The position numbers and the translations under genes are program-made. Source: Andrena cerasifolii (lineage: Eukaryota > Arthropoda > Insecta > Hymenoptera > Andrenidae). Taken from it: a stretch of DNA of 64,000 bases. Under the pieces are notes generated by a model that made no database searches, had not been told where the DNA came from, and was given only the letters and a program-made list of their open reading frames with translations. The stretch is taken from the NCBI RefSeq assembly GCF_050908995.1, contig NC_135120.1, positions 2,431,433-2,495,432 on the forward strand, read 5' to 3'. This document shows positions 10,935 through 21,189 of the stretch, in pieces (position 1 is the stretch's first letter; every line of letters starts with the position of its first letter).

Positions 10935-13689
10935 AATGTAATTAAAAGGAGTGCTGTTTCACCCAATATACCAATCTTCACGGACACCTTGTTCGACCTT
11001 AATGGTATTACGGACGGCCTACTCAGCACCATAGGATACATCAAGATCAGAACATTAAATACAGAAATCATCATCCATGTTGTAGAAGATCTCCCTATCA
11101 AACAGGATGGAATATTGGGAACAGAATTCTTTCAAACTAACGGCGCAACCATCGACTACATGAAATCAGCGATAACTATTGGAATGGAAACTATTCCATT
11201 CGTTGATCCAGAAATGGTCACAATACCAACCAGAACAAGAAGTCAAATATATGTACGGGTCCTTAACACACGATCTACCACAGGATATATTCCAGGAATT
11301 AAAATTCACCCAAATATACATATGGGAAATGCAGTAGTTTCAAATAATAACGGCGTAGCATATCTCTTCGCAATAAACACATCTTCAAAAGACATTAAAA
11401 TCCCCGTACCATCAGTCGAACTAGAACCTTTCGACGAAGTACCTATAAAAGATGAAACGTCAGACATATACAGGAAAACTAACAGAACATATCAACTACT
11501 ACAACAATTACGATTAGAACATTTAAATTCAGAAGAACGAGCCAGCGTTGAAGAATTGATTAAAGAACACGCGGATAGATTTTACCTTCCAGGAGAAAAA
11601 CTAGAAGCAACAAATAAAGCCTATCATAAAATAGTAACGGAAAACGACGTTCCTGTTTTTACGAAACAATATAGATACCCTCAAGCATATAAAGAAGAAG
11701 TAAAAAGACAAACTAAAGAATTACTTGAAAAAGGAATCATACAGCCCTCATCATCGCCATACAATTCACCCATATGGATTGTACCTAAAAAAGAAGATGC
11801 ACAAGGCGAAATAAGAGCCAGGATTGTAATAGACTTCAGGAAATTAAATAAGAAAACAATTGGAGACGCCTACCCCTAACCAAATATAACTGACATACTA
11901 GATCAGTTAGGAAGCGCGAAATATTTCTCTGTCTTTGATCTTGCATCGGGCTTTCACCAAATTCCTATGCATCCAGATGATCGACAAAAGACAGCTTTCT
12001 CTACAATATACGGACACTATGAATTTAATAGAATGCCATTTGGACTTAAGAATGCACCAGCTACCTTCCAGAGACTCATGGATCAAATCTTGACAGGACT
12101 TCAGGGGATAGAACTTTTTGTATATTTAGATGACATCGTGATATATGCCAGCTCACTTAAAGAACATGCAACAAAATTTAAAAGACTAATGAATAGATTA
12201 AGAGACGCAAATCTCTACCTTCAACCGGATAAATGTGAATTTTTAAAGAAAGAAGTATCGTACTTAGGACACATAATAGGAGAAGAAGGAGTTAAACCAG
12301 ACCCAAAGAAAATAATAGCTGTAAAAGAATTCCCAACTCCTACAACAGTCAAGAATGTAAAACAGTTCTTAGGACTGAGTGGATATTATAGAAGATTTAT
12401 AAAGGATCTTTCAAGAATTGCAAGACCACTATCAAATCTCACTAAAAAAGATTATCAATTCGAATGGACGTATAAACAACAAAAAGCATTCGAAACTCTA
12501 CGAGAAGCACTCTGCAAAGAACCTATTTTGCAATTTCCAGATTTCGAAAAGACATTTAACATTACGACAGACGCTTCAGGCATTGCCGTTGGCGCAGTTC
12601 TTAGTCAAGGGGAAATAGGGAAAGATTTACCAGTAGCTTACGCATCCCGTGTTTTAAACGATGCAGAGACGCGATATTCACCTACGGAAAGAGAATTACT
12701 AGCAATAATATACGCGGTATTCCATTTTCGACCTTATATTTATGGCAGAAAATTTTATCTCATAACAGATCATAAACCTTTAGAATGGCTTCAAAATCTA
12801 TCTAATCCGACCTCACGTTTAGTACGATGGAAAATTAAACTCGCAGAGTACGATTATAAAATACTATATAAACCGGGAAAATACAATACGAACGCGGATG
12901 CCTTATCTAGAAATCCGATTTCATTACCGTTAAACGCGAAACGAGCACATTCGGAAACAAGTTCTCATGAAAATAAAAAACACAAACAATTTCATCAATT
13001 CAAAACGCGGCAACGGGAGATTACTGCCTCAACGTCAGAAAACCCAGCTCCATACAAACAACCCAGAATTAGCTCTTCGGATTCTGATTCTTCATCGTAC
13101 GACGAAAGCGACTCGATTAATATAAAGCGGAAAAAATTAAAGCGAAAAAAAAACGAACACCTCCTCCTCTCATCCGGAAGCTAAAAAACCAAATATTGAA
13201 CCATCGGAAACACATACACCACCTCGCCGTGCGGAAATATTCATACCCTCCCAAAAAGCGGAAATATATACACGCCCCCAAATCTCGGTACCCGTTGAAG
13301 TACATGCGCCCCCTCAAGTCACAGAACCCCTAACAATACATACACCCCCTCAAGACATAATACAAGACACCACAAGGAAAGCACCTCACATCAAGAAACC
13401 TCAAGAAGACCTAATAGAAGAAATAGACGAAGCAATCATAGTACCAAAACACAATTATAAAGATCCTCCCAAAATTAGTGCAGAAACAAGTTCAGACAAA
13501 AGCACTCACCATACACCTAAAAAGAAAAAGCAAAAATTAAAATCCAGCACAGATACTGCTCCTATAACTCCTATAAAAATAAGGAAGAAGAAAATACTTA
13601 CTCCTCCTCCATCACCTTCTCCCTCTCCACGGCATAAACAAACATCAACCAAGCCAAGAAGAGTTTCAAATATTCCAATCAGACAACAA

Positions 13690-14440
13690 CACACAGAGGT
13701 AGAAGATCACCTATGGATGGGAAAAGGATATATAGGAACATTCATAAACACACAAGGCAGCCCAATAGGACCAGCAGGAGAAAAATTATATAAAGAAAAA
13801 AATATAAAACCTCACAAATTTCACCATCCATTAGAAGTTGGGGAGTTAGTAAAGCTCAAAGAAGGAAAACATACAATAATTGGACTCATCACAACGAACC
13901 ATTCATCAGAAGAAGACTTATATAAAGCACTTAAAACACTCCACACACAAATACCTAAAAATACAACAAAAATATACATATAAGGCTCCTTAATTATTAT
14001 CGCTAGCGATGAATAAATAAACTGAAATATGTTTCTCTGTAAACAAAGTTTAAAATTTTATTCGCTAATTTACAACAATTATTTACATTATTTACACTCC
14101 TACCTGTAAACAAGTAAACGACAATTAAAGTTTACAACTCTCGCTTCTCTATTTATTTTACTCGATCTATAATATCCTTTTGTATACTTTGTACATGTGC
14201 TCTATTACGTAATACCCATCTCCCCTCGTTCCATCTAGCGGTCGTCCATTAAAAGGCGCGCGAAGCATGAGGAGCGCGGCAAGATTCGGATTAACGAAAG
14301 TATACTTTCGTTACATACATATCAGCAGAAAGAAATAAAATCTCATTATATAAATTACAAGAATTAATAAATATAATATTCCTACAAGAAGACATCCAAT
14401 TTATATTCTGCAAGGGCACTCTTCTAACTCCTCCTGTACA
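13690..14440 (+). other. Macrodomain-like segment between RNase H and integrase, split by an insertion
   Basis: From about 13705 the frame reads HLWMGKGYIGTF, then IGLITTNH, a helix (EDLYKALKTLHTQI) and a beta strand TTKIYI. After the 13982-14315 insertion the same frame resumes with NKISLYKLQELINIIF and IQFIFCKG. The order (MGKGIA-like loop, LITK-like strand, helix, AIP-like strand, final helix and strand) resembles ADP-ribose-binding macrodomains. A structure prediction or profile search is needed. The glycine loop that binds the diphosphate is not clearly preserved. Confidence 0.5.
13982..14315 (-). mobile_element. 334-base insertion in Pol with a 7-base duplication
   Basis: TACATAT occurs at both edges (13975-13981 and 14316-14322). 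Removing the insert and one duplication restores the Pol reading frame across the gap. Read on the minus strand the insert starts TGTAACGAAAG and contains an AATAAA signal, which suggests a solo LTR of another gypsy-like family, but its other end lacks a clear CA. The palindrome GAAAGTATACTTTC lies near one edge. Confidence 0.65.
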
Positions 14441-15511
14441 AAATAGATAGCAGATCATCCAGGAGAATCACCAATCACCTATAGGCGGACACAAAGGAAT
14501 TACAAAGACATACCATTGCATAAGAAGCAAATATTATTGGAAGAATATGAAATATGAAATAACACAATTTATTAAAACTTGCTTAGATTGTCAAAAAACT
14601 AAATTAGTACGAGTAAAAAATAAGGAACCCATGATACTGACAGATACACCTGTTGACGCTTTTGATAAGATTTCTATGGATATAGTAGGACCACTACCCT
14701 TCACAAATACTGGGAATAGTTATATACTCACTATTCAGGACAATTTAACAAAATATTCTTTCGCTATACCATTGGCAAACATTACTTCAGAGGACATAGC
14801 CAAGGCATTCACAGAACACTTCATCTGTAAATTTGGAAGTCCTAAAGCAATCCTCACTGATCAGGGACCAAACTTCATGAGTTCCCTTATGAAAAAATTC
14901 GCAAGAGCGTTTCACATTAAACAATACCGAACCTCTGCATTTCATCCTTAATCCAATGGATCCTTAGAGAGAAGTCACCACGTCCTTGTTGAGTACCTAC
15001 GACATTACGTATCAAAAGAAAAACAATGGGATCAATGGTTACCTCAAGCAATGTTTTCATATAATACAAGCACTCACGAAGGCACGAAATTTACCCCTCA
15101 CGAACTTGTTTTCGGTAGAAAAGCACGTCTTCCGTCAAGCATTCCTCCAACTGACCATATTAAAACATATCCGGACTACGTCGATAAATTGATGGACAAA
15201 CTATACCACATCCGACAAATGGCGCGAAAAAATCTGGAAGAATAAAAAATTCGACAGAAACATTATTACGCCCGGAAGATTCAATCTCAAACGTATAAAA
15301 TAGGAGATTGGGTATGGTTACTAAATCCACGAAGAGAAAAACTAGGACCGGAATACAGCGGACCCTACCGGATTACCGAAGTCTTGGAGAACAGCAACCT
15401 GAAAATAGCAATAAACCCTAAACAAATGCGAATCGTTCATATGAACAGAATAAAAAAAGCTTATTTACCTTAAAAAATAAAGAAAACGTGGCAACCCTGC
15501 GTGGGAGTCAA

Positions 15512-15518
15512 TATAAAA
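15512..15518 (+). promoter_or_regulatory. TATA box before the Cys-rich ORF
   Basis: TATAAAA lies 86 bases upstream of the ATG at 15604 and is followed by GAGGAGTAGACG. A similar arrangement, TATATAG at 16001-16007 with an ATG at 16094, follows about 490 bases later. Confidence 0.5.
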
Positions 15519-15603
15519 GAGGAGTAGACGCAAGATTCCTTCACTCTAGCACACGCATCCATACGAGCAACAACGTATTCAAACGAATAGCAAGCGCAAC
15601 GAA

Positions 15604-15927
15604 ATGGATAAATTTATATGTCTGAAATTTTTTTTTAAAAAAAATACATATTATTATAAAGAAGACCACATTCTTTGCGAATACTGTGTGCAAAGAATAG
15701 GGAGAGACTACGGACACCCAGCATCCGAGCATCTTCTTACATTAGCCACAACACGAAAAGATAGACAATGTTTTATTTGTCGACGAATACTCTATATAAA
15801 AAAGCAAGCAACTACTTGTGCTTTATGCACTTTACTATCATATCAAATAACACCAATATCCATAAATAATATAGAACTAGGGTACGTTTATCCCGTTATT
15901 CGGGAACGAATTTTTAAAAATCTCTAA
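15604..15927 (+). CDS. Small CxxC-rich protein, 107 aa, unknown function
   Basis: I do not recognise this protein. It starts MDKFICL and has three CxxC pairs (Cys25/28, Cys56/59, Cys72/75) and His38/His43, which suggests a zinc-binding fold. A TATA box precedes it, and a truncated related unit starting MDKYICL follows at 16094. It lies between the end of the gypsy Pol and the Maverick left end. It could be a third ORF of the retroelement or the remnant of another element. The A-rich codon use matches the gypsy genes. Confidence 0.5.
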   Translation: MDKFICLKFFFKKNTYYYKEDHILCEYCVQRIGRDYGHPASEHLLTLATTRKDRQCFICRRILYIKKQATTCALCTLLSYQITPISINNIELGYVYPVIRERIFKNL

Positions 15928-16000
15928 AACTATTACTAAAATGTACAAAACCCTAAACCAAATCTTCACCTTAAAAAGCTGCAATCCTGCATGGAGAACC

Positions 16001-16147
16001 TATATAGAGGAGAGCAGATAAAGGATTCCTCCGTTGTAGTGCACACATAGTAGCAAGTAGTATCACAAATAGCAAAACAAGTAAAAGCACATAATGGACA
16101 AATACATATGCCTACAGAAAATTGTTAACGAGGAACGTATCCTGTAA
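16001..16147 (+). pseudogene. Second, truncated TATA/MDKYICL unit
   Basis: TATATAGAGGAG at 16001 and the ATG at 16094 match the first unit in spacing and sequence, including GCAACCCTGCGTGG versus GCAATCCTGCATGG before the TATA. The reading frame closes after about 17 codons at 16147. The pair looks like a diverged tandem duplication whose second copy has lost its coding part. Confidence 0.5.
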
Positions 16148-16214
16148 TAAAGGAGGATATCTTAAGAAACAATAATCTTTCAGGTACATATTAATGCAGT
16201 TTTTTTATTCTTTT

Positions 16215-16564
16215 ACACACACAGACACGCGCGCGCGCGCACACGCACACGCACAGCCGTTGCCAAACGTCAGCGTATAATAATTTAAACAAAAGAGACG
16301 GAGCATTACTTTAAAGTTAAAATTCTAGGAGGGAAAGAGACACCACTACATAGGGGATAGAATCGCATGCATTTTAAAGCTAAAATTTTTTCAAAGCGTT
16401 CCGATTTAACGTCGCTGCGTATCGCGCGATCTCGCGTAATTCGACTCCTCTGGAGCGGCCGTGCGGGATGATGTCACTTGGCGGCGCGAATGATAGAAAG
16501 AATTATGCAGCGTCAGAAAATCTTAAAGTTAGGTGACGAGGAGGATGATGGGCGAATGAAATGG
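16215..16564 (+). repeat. Maverick left terminal inverted repeat
   Basis: From the CACACG microsatellite through AAACGTCAGCGTATAATAAT to GGGCGAATGAAATGG, this matches the reverse complement of 39324-39780. The right copy holds about 80 bases more near its outer part (about 39605-39680), so one copy has an indel. Confidence 0.9.
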
Positions 16565-16607
16565 TACAAATCATAAAATTAAAAGAATATAATTAAAAGA
16601 ATGTAAT

Positions 16608-16946
16608 TTAACATTTTTTACTACGAGCATCATCTACAATATGATTGATTGCACATGCTAACAATTCACAATCGATCAATGAATGCTGTTCGAAGTGTTC
16701 GCTTTCACAAATTAATTTTACATAATCTGTTGGCGCGGTAGCGCTGCGTAGAACGTCTACGAAAGTGGCATATTTACTGCTTACAGAGTACATATTTTCA
16801 GTTAGCCACGTATACATATGTTCAATGCAATGATTGTACGCGAATAGTTTACACATCTTGGCTTCAGTCATATATATGACAGCGCGATTATCGGTGATTT
16901 TAAGGGGGCCATCTCCGCGGGCCTTTGAATGTGTGAGTACGCTCAC
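16608..16946 (-). CDS. Hypothetical 112-aa protein at the Maverick left end
   Basis: I do not recognise this ORF. It lies just inside the left inverted repeat and is transcribed toward it. It has scattered Cys and His (CKLFAYNHCIEHMYTWL, CELLACAINHIVDD) but no clear motif and no transmembrane segment. Its upstream part enters the duplicated segment at 16969. It could be a terminal Maverick gene or a chance ORF. Confidence 0.35.
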   Translation of the reverse strand: MSVLTHSKARGDGPLKITDNRAVIYMTEAKMCKLFAYNHCIEHMYTWLTENMYSVSSKYATFVDVLRSATAPTDYVKLICESEHFEQHSLIDCELLACAINHIVDDARSKKC

Positions 16947-16968
16947 ACAAGCTAGGAAAAGCGTGCAC

Positions 16969-17185
16969 GTATACGCGTGTAGTAAGCAAATCGTAAATTA
17001 CAACTTTCGTCCTGGAATCGGCCCGAAGGAAGTTTTTGCGGGTACAGTTGCCTTCAGTAGACATCTGTGCAGGGTGGTCTGGTGCGTTTGAACGCTAATA
17101 AGCACCCAACTTTGAAATAATAATGAATTTATGACTCGAAAACTGTCCGAATGAAGCTTCAAGGCTTCTCCGTTGGTGGCGCTAA
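16969..17185. repeat. Direct duplication, unit 1
   Basis: About 215 bases here match 17450-17680 in the same orientation (shared TTACAACTTTCGTCCTGGAA and GAACGCTAATAAGCACC). The spacing is about 478 bases. The minus strand of both units encodes a related peptide ending PGRKL followed by a stop. Confidence 0.8.
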
Positions 17186-17449
17186 TGGTGCACTGCAGCC
17201 ATGTAGCACCAGCGTGACGTGTAGGTAGGGCCGACGCGAGGTTAGCTGGCGCCCTTGTGCAAAAAAATTTTTGTTGTCCCCAATTTTTTGCACTTGTTTT
17301 CTATTTAATATGTTTAAAAGAATTACATTTATATTTAATTTATGTGAGGTGTTAGATTCCTTTATTATTAAGCGTACGATCTAGTTTTTTAGCGTCCCAT
17401 TCGGCTGGCGCCCTTGTGCGGCGCATGGTTCCGCCGGGCCTGCGTATAC

Positions 17450-17680
17450 GCGATGTAGTAAGCAAACCGTAAATTACAACTTTCGTCCTGGAATCGGCAC
17501 GGTGGACGTTTTTGCGGGTTTAGTTGCCTTCAGTAGACTTTCGTGCAGGGTGGTCTGGTCCGTTTGAACGCTAATAAGCACCGTACGTTGAAATAATAAT
17601 GAATTTATGAATCGTGTACTCAGGACAGCCCGAAAAATGACAGAATGAAGCTTCAAGGTTTCTCCGTCACCGGCGTTGAT
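17450..17680. repeat. Direct duplication, unit 2
   Basis: This is the second unit of the duplication that starts at 16969, with about 10-15 percent differences and a small internal insertion near 17615-17640. Between the units, the short sequence GCTGGCGCCCTTGTGC also occurs twice (about 17248 and 17404). Confidence 0.8.
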
Positions 17681-17944
17681 GGTATATTCGTGCCTTGTAC
17701 CATCAAAACCGGTGGAAGTCCAATCTAGCCGATAAATGTAGGAAAGACATAGTTGCCGAGACGTATCGAGAGTCGAATCGCGCTGTTGCCGCATTTCCCC
17801 TATCAATATTTTTCCATCGAGGAGGCTTGAATGAATCACGGCGAAGCAGTTGGAGAACAGAGATGGGCAAAGATAATATCTGGATAAAGTCAAATAAAAG
17901 ATACTACAGTATTGTCTCATGGAACGAGAGCGAGCAAGAGGCAC
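17474..17944 (-). CDS. Hypothetical ORF, partly built from a MITE
   Basis: The first 16 or so residues come from the end of the MITE at 17907, so the annotated start is probably not original. The downstream part (DWTSTGFDGTRHEYTINAGDGE, then a region repeated in unit 1) may derive from an ancestral Maverick gene. No known domain. Evidence for a working protein is weak. Confidence 0.25.
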   Translation of the reverse strand: MPLARSRSMRQYCSIFYLTLSRYYLCPSLFSNCFAVIHSSLLDGKILIGEMRQQRDSTLDTSRQLCLSYIYRLDWTSTGFDGTRHEYTINAGDGETLKLHSVIFRAVLSTRFINSLLFQRTVLISVQTDQTTLHESLLKATKPAKTSTVPIPGRKL

Positions 17945-18138
17945 TGAAAGCGAGCGAAGGTGGTGCGAGATAGACGACGAGATGTTGTTTGTCTCGCTCC
18001 GTCTTTCGGACGCCTGACACTCGTTCCATCTCGCTCCCCCTATCAGCTAAAAAGAAGCGAGAAACGAACACTGAGAATTAGGGCTCTGCTCGCGATACGA
18101 GCTCAACGCCGCGCCGGTCCCGACCAGCGAGGATTTGG
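17907..18138. mobile_element. MITE family M1, truncated copy
   Basis: It starts CAGTATTGTCTC after a TA and shares TCTCGCTCCGTCTTTCGGAC and GAAGCGAGAAACGAACACT with the copies at 19555-19909 and 62172-62992. Its right end is missing; another element begins at 18155. Confidence 0.75.
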
Positions 18139-18154
18139 GCTGTTCGGCGGCGCA

Positions 18155-18833
18155 CAGTGGGGCATTTGGGGTCGAAACACGGCACTAAGTCCTTTTACAA
18201 AAATATCGCTAAACTGCAAATTTTCTTTTACAGGTAGTTGATTGCAGGTATTATGATTGTTTTTCATATTCATTAATTTTTAACGCGACTACACGGTTTC
18301 GAAGAAGAGAACCACGAAACTCTTCAGAATTTGTATTGTTGTTTATAGTATTATTGTTTGCTTAATTCAACTAATTTTTGGTGGAATTAAGTGTTGAGGT
18401 ATGTATTTGAAGTGTACCAAATTTGATTTTGATATCCCTGATATTTCTGGAATTATATCTTACTGAATGTCCCAATTTTCATTGTTTATTTTTAACGGGA
18501 GTTCAAACGAGGTAGTTAGAGGGACGAGAAGGGGTCTATGACGTTTTTTTTTTACAAAAATGCCTTTCCTGCCATTGAAATTCAAAGTAACTGAAGTCTT
18601 TTTACATGTGAAAGATGCGGAACTTTTTCCTATGTACAGTGTGCACGATATTGTCGGCAATTTGTAAAAAAGTACTATGACCCATTAAATAAACAAATTT
18701 CATTAATTTTTCTGTACCAATAGGATCACAAGCATACGTCCTAACTGAATGAAATGGAAAAATTAACGATAAATATATGATTTGGGTGAGAAAATGTTTT
18801 GTGCTGTGTTTCGACCCGAAATGCCCCACTCTG
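18155..18833. mobile_element. 679-base element with inverted ends
   Basis: The ends CAGTGGGGCATTTGGGGTCG and, on the other strand, CAGAGTGGGGCATTTCGGG pair as terminal inverted repeats of about 30 bases with small indels. No ORF inside has a recognisable domain. It is a non-autonomous DNA element of unknown class. Confidence 0.6.
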
Positions 18834-18904
18834 CGGCAACTTGTAATCTCGGTTGGAGAGGCGTACAATGTTGATAAAATGTAAAATGTCACGTTTTCAA
18901 TATT

Positions 18905-19075
18905 CAGTAACATACTGCTGAGATTTTCCACATTAAAATGAATTCAAATGCGGTATAAATCGAATAATTAAATATAAATGCGAAACATTTCTAATCTAAT
19001 AATGCTAAAAATAATCCGATTTATACCGTGTTTAAATTCATTTTCATCTGGAAAATCTCAGCAGTATGTTACTGA
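18905..19075. repeat. Inverted repeat, arms about 58 bases
   Basis: 18905-18962 and 19017-19075 are reverse complements with few differences (CAGTAACATACTGCTGAGAT and its partner), around a 54-base AT-rich loop. Confidence 0.75.
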
Positions 19076-19554
19076 AACGTTCATGTCGATACAATAGAAA
19101 ATGAGAAAATTTTACATTCCATTGAAACAAAGAAAATGAACAATCATTGATCAATTAGAAATATTATATTTTTAAATATTTAATATTTATATTGTAATAT
19201 TAATAATTATTAATAATAATGGGGTTGCCGCCGCAGCCCCCACGGCCGTACTTCAAAATTTTCAGCTCCTTCTTCAACTGAAACAGTACCATAAAAATTA
19301 CATCTTCTAGTTCTACGCCTACATATGAGCCGTTATTTCTTAAACTGGTATAAGTCCATTTATTCATACATTGGGATATTTAAGGGTATGCTTTTGAATC
19401 AACAAAATATTCGCATCCGTAAATCAAATCGGGTAATGTTTTTAAAACTATAAACTTGTGTAATTTTATTATGGAATAATAATCAATAAAAATGTTAAAG
19501 AAAACAAACGATTTTTTAGCTACAGATCGACTTATACCACTTTCAATAATAATA

Positions 19555-19909
19555 CAGTATTGTCTCCGTATGTGTTCGGTTTGGTGCACACGATACGGGT
19601 TTGTTGCTATGTATCTCCACCACTTCTGTGTCACTCTTGCCCGGCGAAGGCGAGAGCGAGATGGAACGAGAGCGAGCGAGAGCCACTGAAAGCGAGCGAG
19701 ACGACGGGATGATGTTTTATCTCGCTTCGTCTTTCGGACGCCTGACACTCCGTCTTTTGCGTTCGCGGCCGTCGCGCAGGCAAAGCGTTCCATCTCGCTC
19801 CCCCCTTCGGCCAGGAAGAAGCGAGAAACGAACACTCGGAATTAGAGATCTGTTCACGACAGGAGCTCAACGCCGGCCCGACCAGCGAACACTTACGGAG
19901 ATAATACTG
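19555..19909. mobile_element. MITE family M1, complete copy (355 bp)
   Basis: The ends CAGTATTGTCTCCGTA and TACGGAGATAATACTG form the terminal inverted repeat, and TA flanks each side (19553-19554 and 19910-19911). The interior contains the family's TCTCGCT-rich internal inverted repeat. ORFs over it on both strands are artefacts of that structure. Confidence 0.8.
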
Positions 19910-19935
19910 TACACACACATAATTTCAACATAACT

Positions 19936-20060
19936 TACTTTTGCTAGAGCTTTCTCCAACTTTTCCTCGCTATCTTTCTTCTTCTCCTCCTTTTTCTCCT
20001 CCTTTTCTCCTCCTTCTCTCCTCCTTCTCTCTTTCCCGTTCACCATTCTCCTGCTCCCCC
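19936..20060. repeat. Polypyrimidine (CTTCTCCTCC)n tract
   Basis: A run of CTCCTCC and CTTTTTC repeats on the + strand. The Lys/Glu-rich minus-strand ORF across it is a low-complexity artefact. Confidence 0.7.
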
Positions 20061-20194
20061 CCTCCACTTCTCCCCGACGGGGTCGGGACCGTATCTTTCA
20101 TCTGGAAATGAAATGTTGAATGTATTATTTTTGGCAAATAGTAAGATGGTACAGCGTGATTCTCTCGCTAGAGTCCTCAAAGACAATAGTCTAA

Positions 20195-20815
20195 GAGCTG
20201 GATACATACGGGTCAACGTAACTCGATGCAGTCATAGTTCTTATTGTTGGATTAGTGTTGCCGAATGCGAAATCCCCGTCTGCCGAGTCAGTCCGGAGAA
20301 CTAACGCGGGGGTGGACGGTCAAACAGGTAAAATTTGCAGCATAATGAACGTCATTCTTGCTTTTCTGAAATTTCATATACTTATTGTTTACGCATAATG
20401 AACGATATGCAAAATGGCAGACCACCACGTGGAGGATAAGACGTTGGCAGACGTCGATGAAAAGCGCGATACGTGGCTTGCGCGCTAGTGCAAGGGAGAA
20501 ATATACATTTGTTTCTCCTTTGCCCTAGTGGGACCGCCGTCGGCCGCATATTGGAACGGCAGCCGCCTTTAGGGCCCACTTGGTGGTCTGCCATTTTGCA
20601 TATCGTTCATTAAATGCGTAAACAATAAGTATATGAAATTTCAGAACAGCAAGAATGACGTTATTATGCTGCAAATTTTACCTGCTTGACCGCCCACCCC
20701 CGCGTTAGTTCTCCGGACTGACTCGGCAGATGGGGATTTCGCATTCGGCAACACTAATCCAACAATAAGAACTGTGACTGCATCGAGTCACGTTGACCCC
20801 TATATAGCCAGCTCT
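20195..20815. mobile_element. Foldback element with 240-base arms
   Basis: 20195-20435 and 20576-20815 are inverted copies with few mismatches, for example GTCCGGAGAACTAACGCGGG and its partner. The roughly 140-base loop (20436-20575) holds a smaller palindrome centred on GTGCAAGGGAGAAATATACA and resembles the Tourist-like element at 50720-50863. It is a nested structure of non-autonomous elements. Confidence 0.8.
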
Positions 20816-21189
20816 CGATCTACAATGCCACCAATAAACCGTGCCTCGCTGAGTTACGTGGAAGTGACGAATTCCACGTTCTGCATTTCTCAACAGATCT
20901 TTGCGAAAATGGCGTCAATCGATATCGTGCCGATGAAAATGGTACCACGCTAACTTCGTTAAAAATAGTCCGAATTACATGACATGATTTTAATCGGGAG
21001 AATGCCAGGAATGCATTGGTATCACTGCAATATCGATGCAATATAGATCTCTCTAGCCAGAGAGTCACTCTGTATAATAGTATACAATATAATACTTACA
21101 TTTTGTGAATTCTGCATCGTCTCTATCGCTCTAGAGTTCGTGAGCCAACTGTTGCTTGCCACGCAACAAGTCCTTGGGCAGACTTATTT

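Larger units (their letters stand above)
10935..15472 (+). pseudogene. pol: Pol: protease, reverse transcriptase, RNase H, spacer domain, integrase
   Basis: The RT shows the fingers motif IVIDFRKLNKKT, FDLASGFHQI, MPFGLKNAPATFQRLMD and the catalytic YLDD (VYLDDIVIY, near 12121). RNase H follows with TDASG and TDHKPLEW. After a charged Pro/Lys-rich spacer and a macrodomain-like segment comes an integrase with HHCC (GGHKG, TYHC, CLDC) and a DD35E core (SMDIVGP, LTDQGPNF, GSLERS), ending near 15472 after WVWLLNP and RIVHMNRIKKAY. Stops at 11877, 14448, 14949 and 15243, one frameshift and one insertion inactivate it. Without the lesions the order is typical of Ty3/gypsy apart from the extra segment before the integrase. 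Confidence 0.88.
8391..15475 (+). mobile_element. Ty3/gypsy LTR retrotransposon, 5' LTR plus internal region, no 3' LTR seen
   Basis: The element has a 5' LTR (8391-9385), a leader, a Gag with zinc knuckles, an aspartic protease, reverse transcriptase, RNase H, a spacer domain and integrase. The order RT, RNase H, integrase identifies Ty3/gypsy. Gag and Pol read mostly in one frame. The coding region carries in-frame stops near 10539, 10932, 11877, 14448, 14949 and 15243, a frameshift in the A run near 13142-13150 and an insertion at 13982-14315. I found no second copy of the LTR before the Maverick end at about 16215, so the 3' end is missing or diverged. Confidence 0.9.

Noticed and set aside
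16197..16214. Exact Maverick termini and 6-base target duplication
   Set aside because: Both outer ends run into CA/TG microsatellites of different length, and no matching six bases were found outside. I give only approximate borders.
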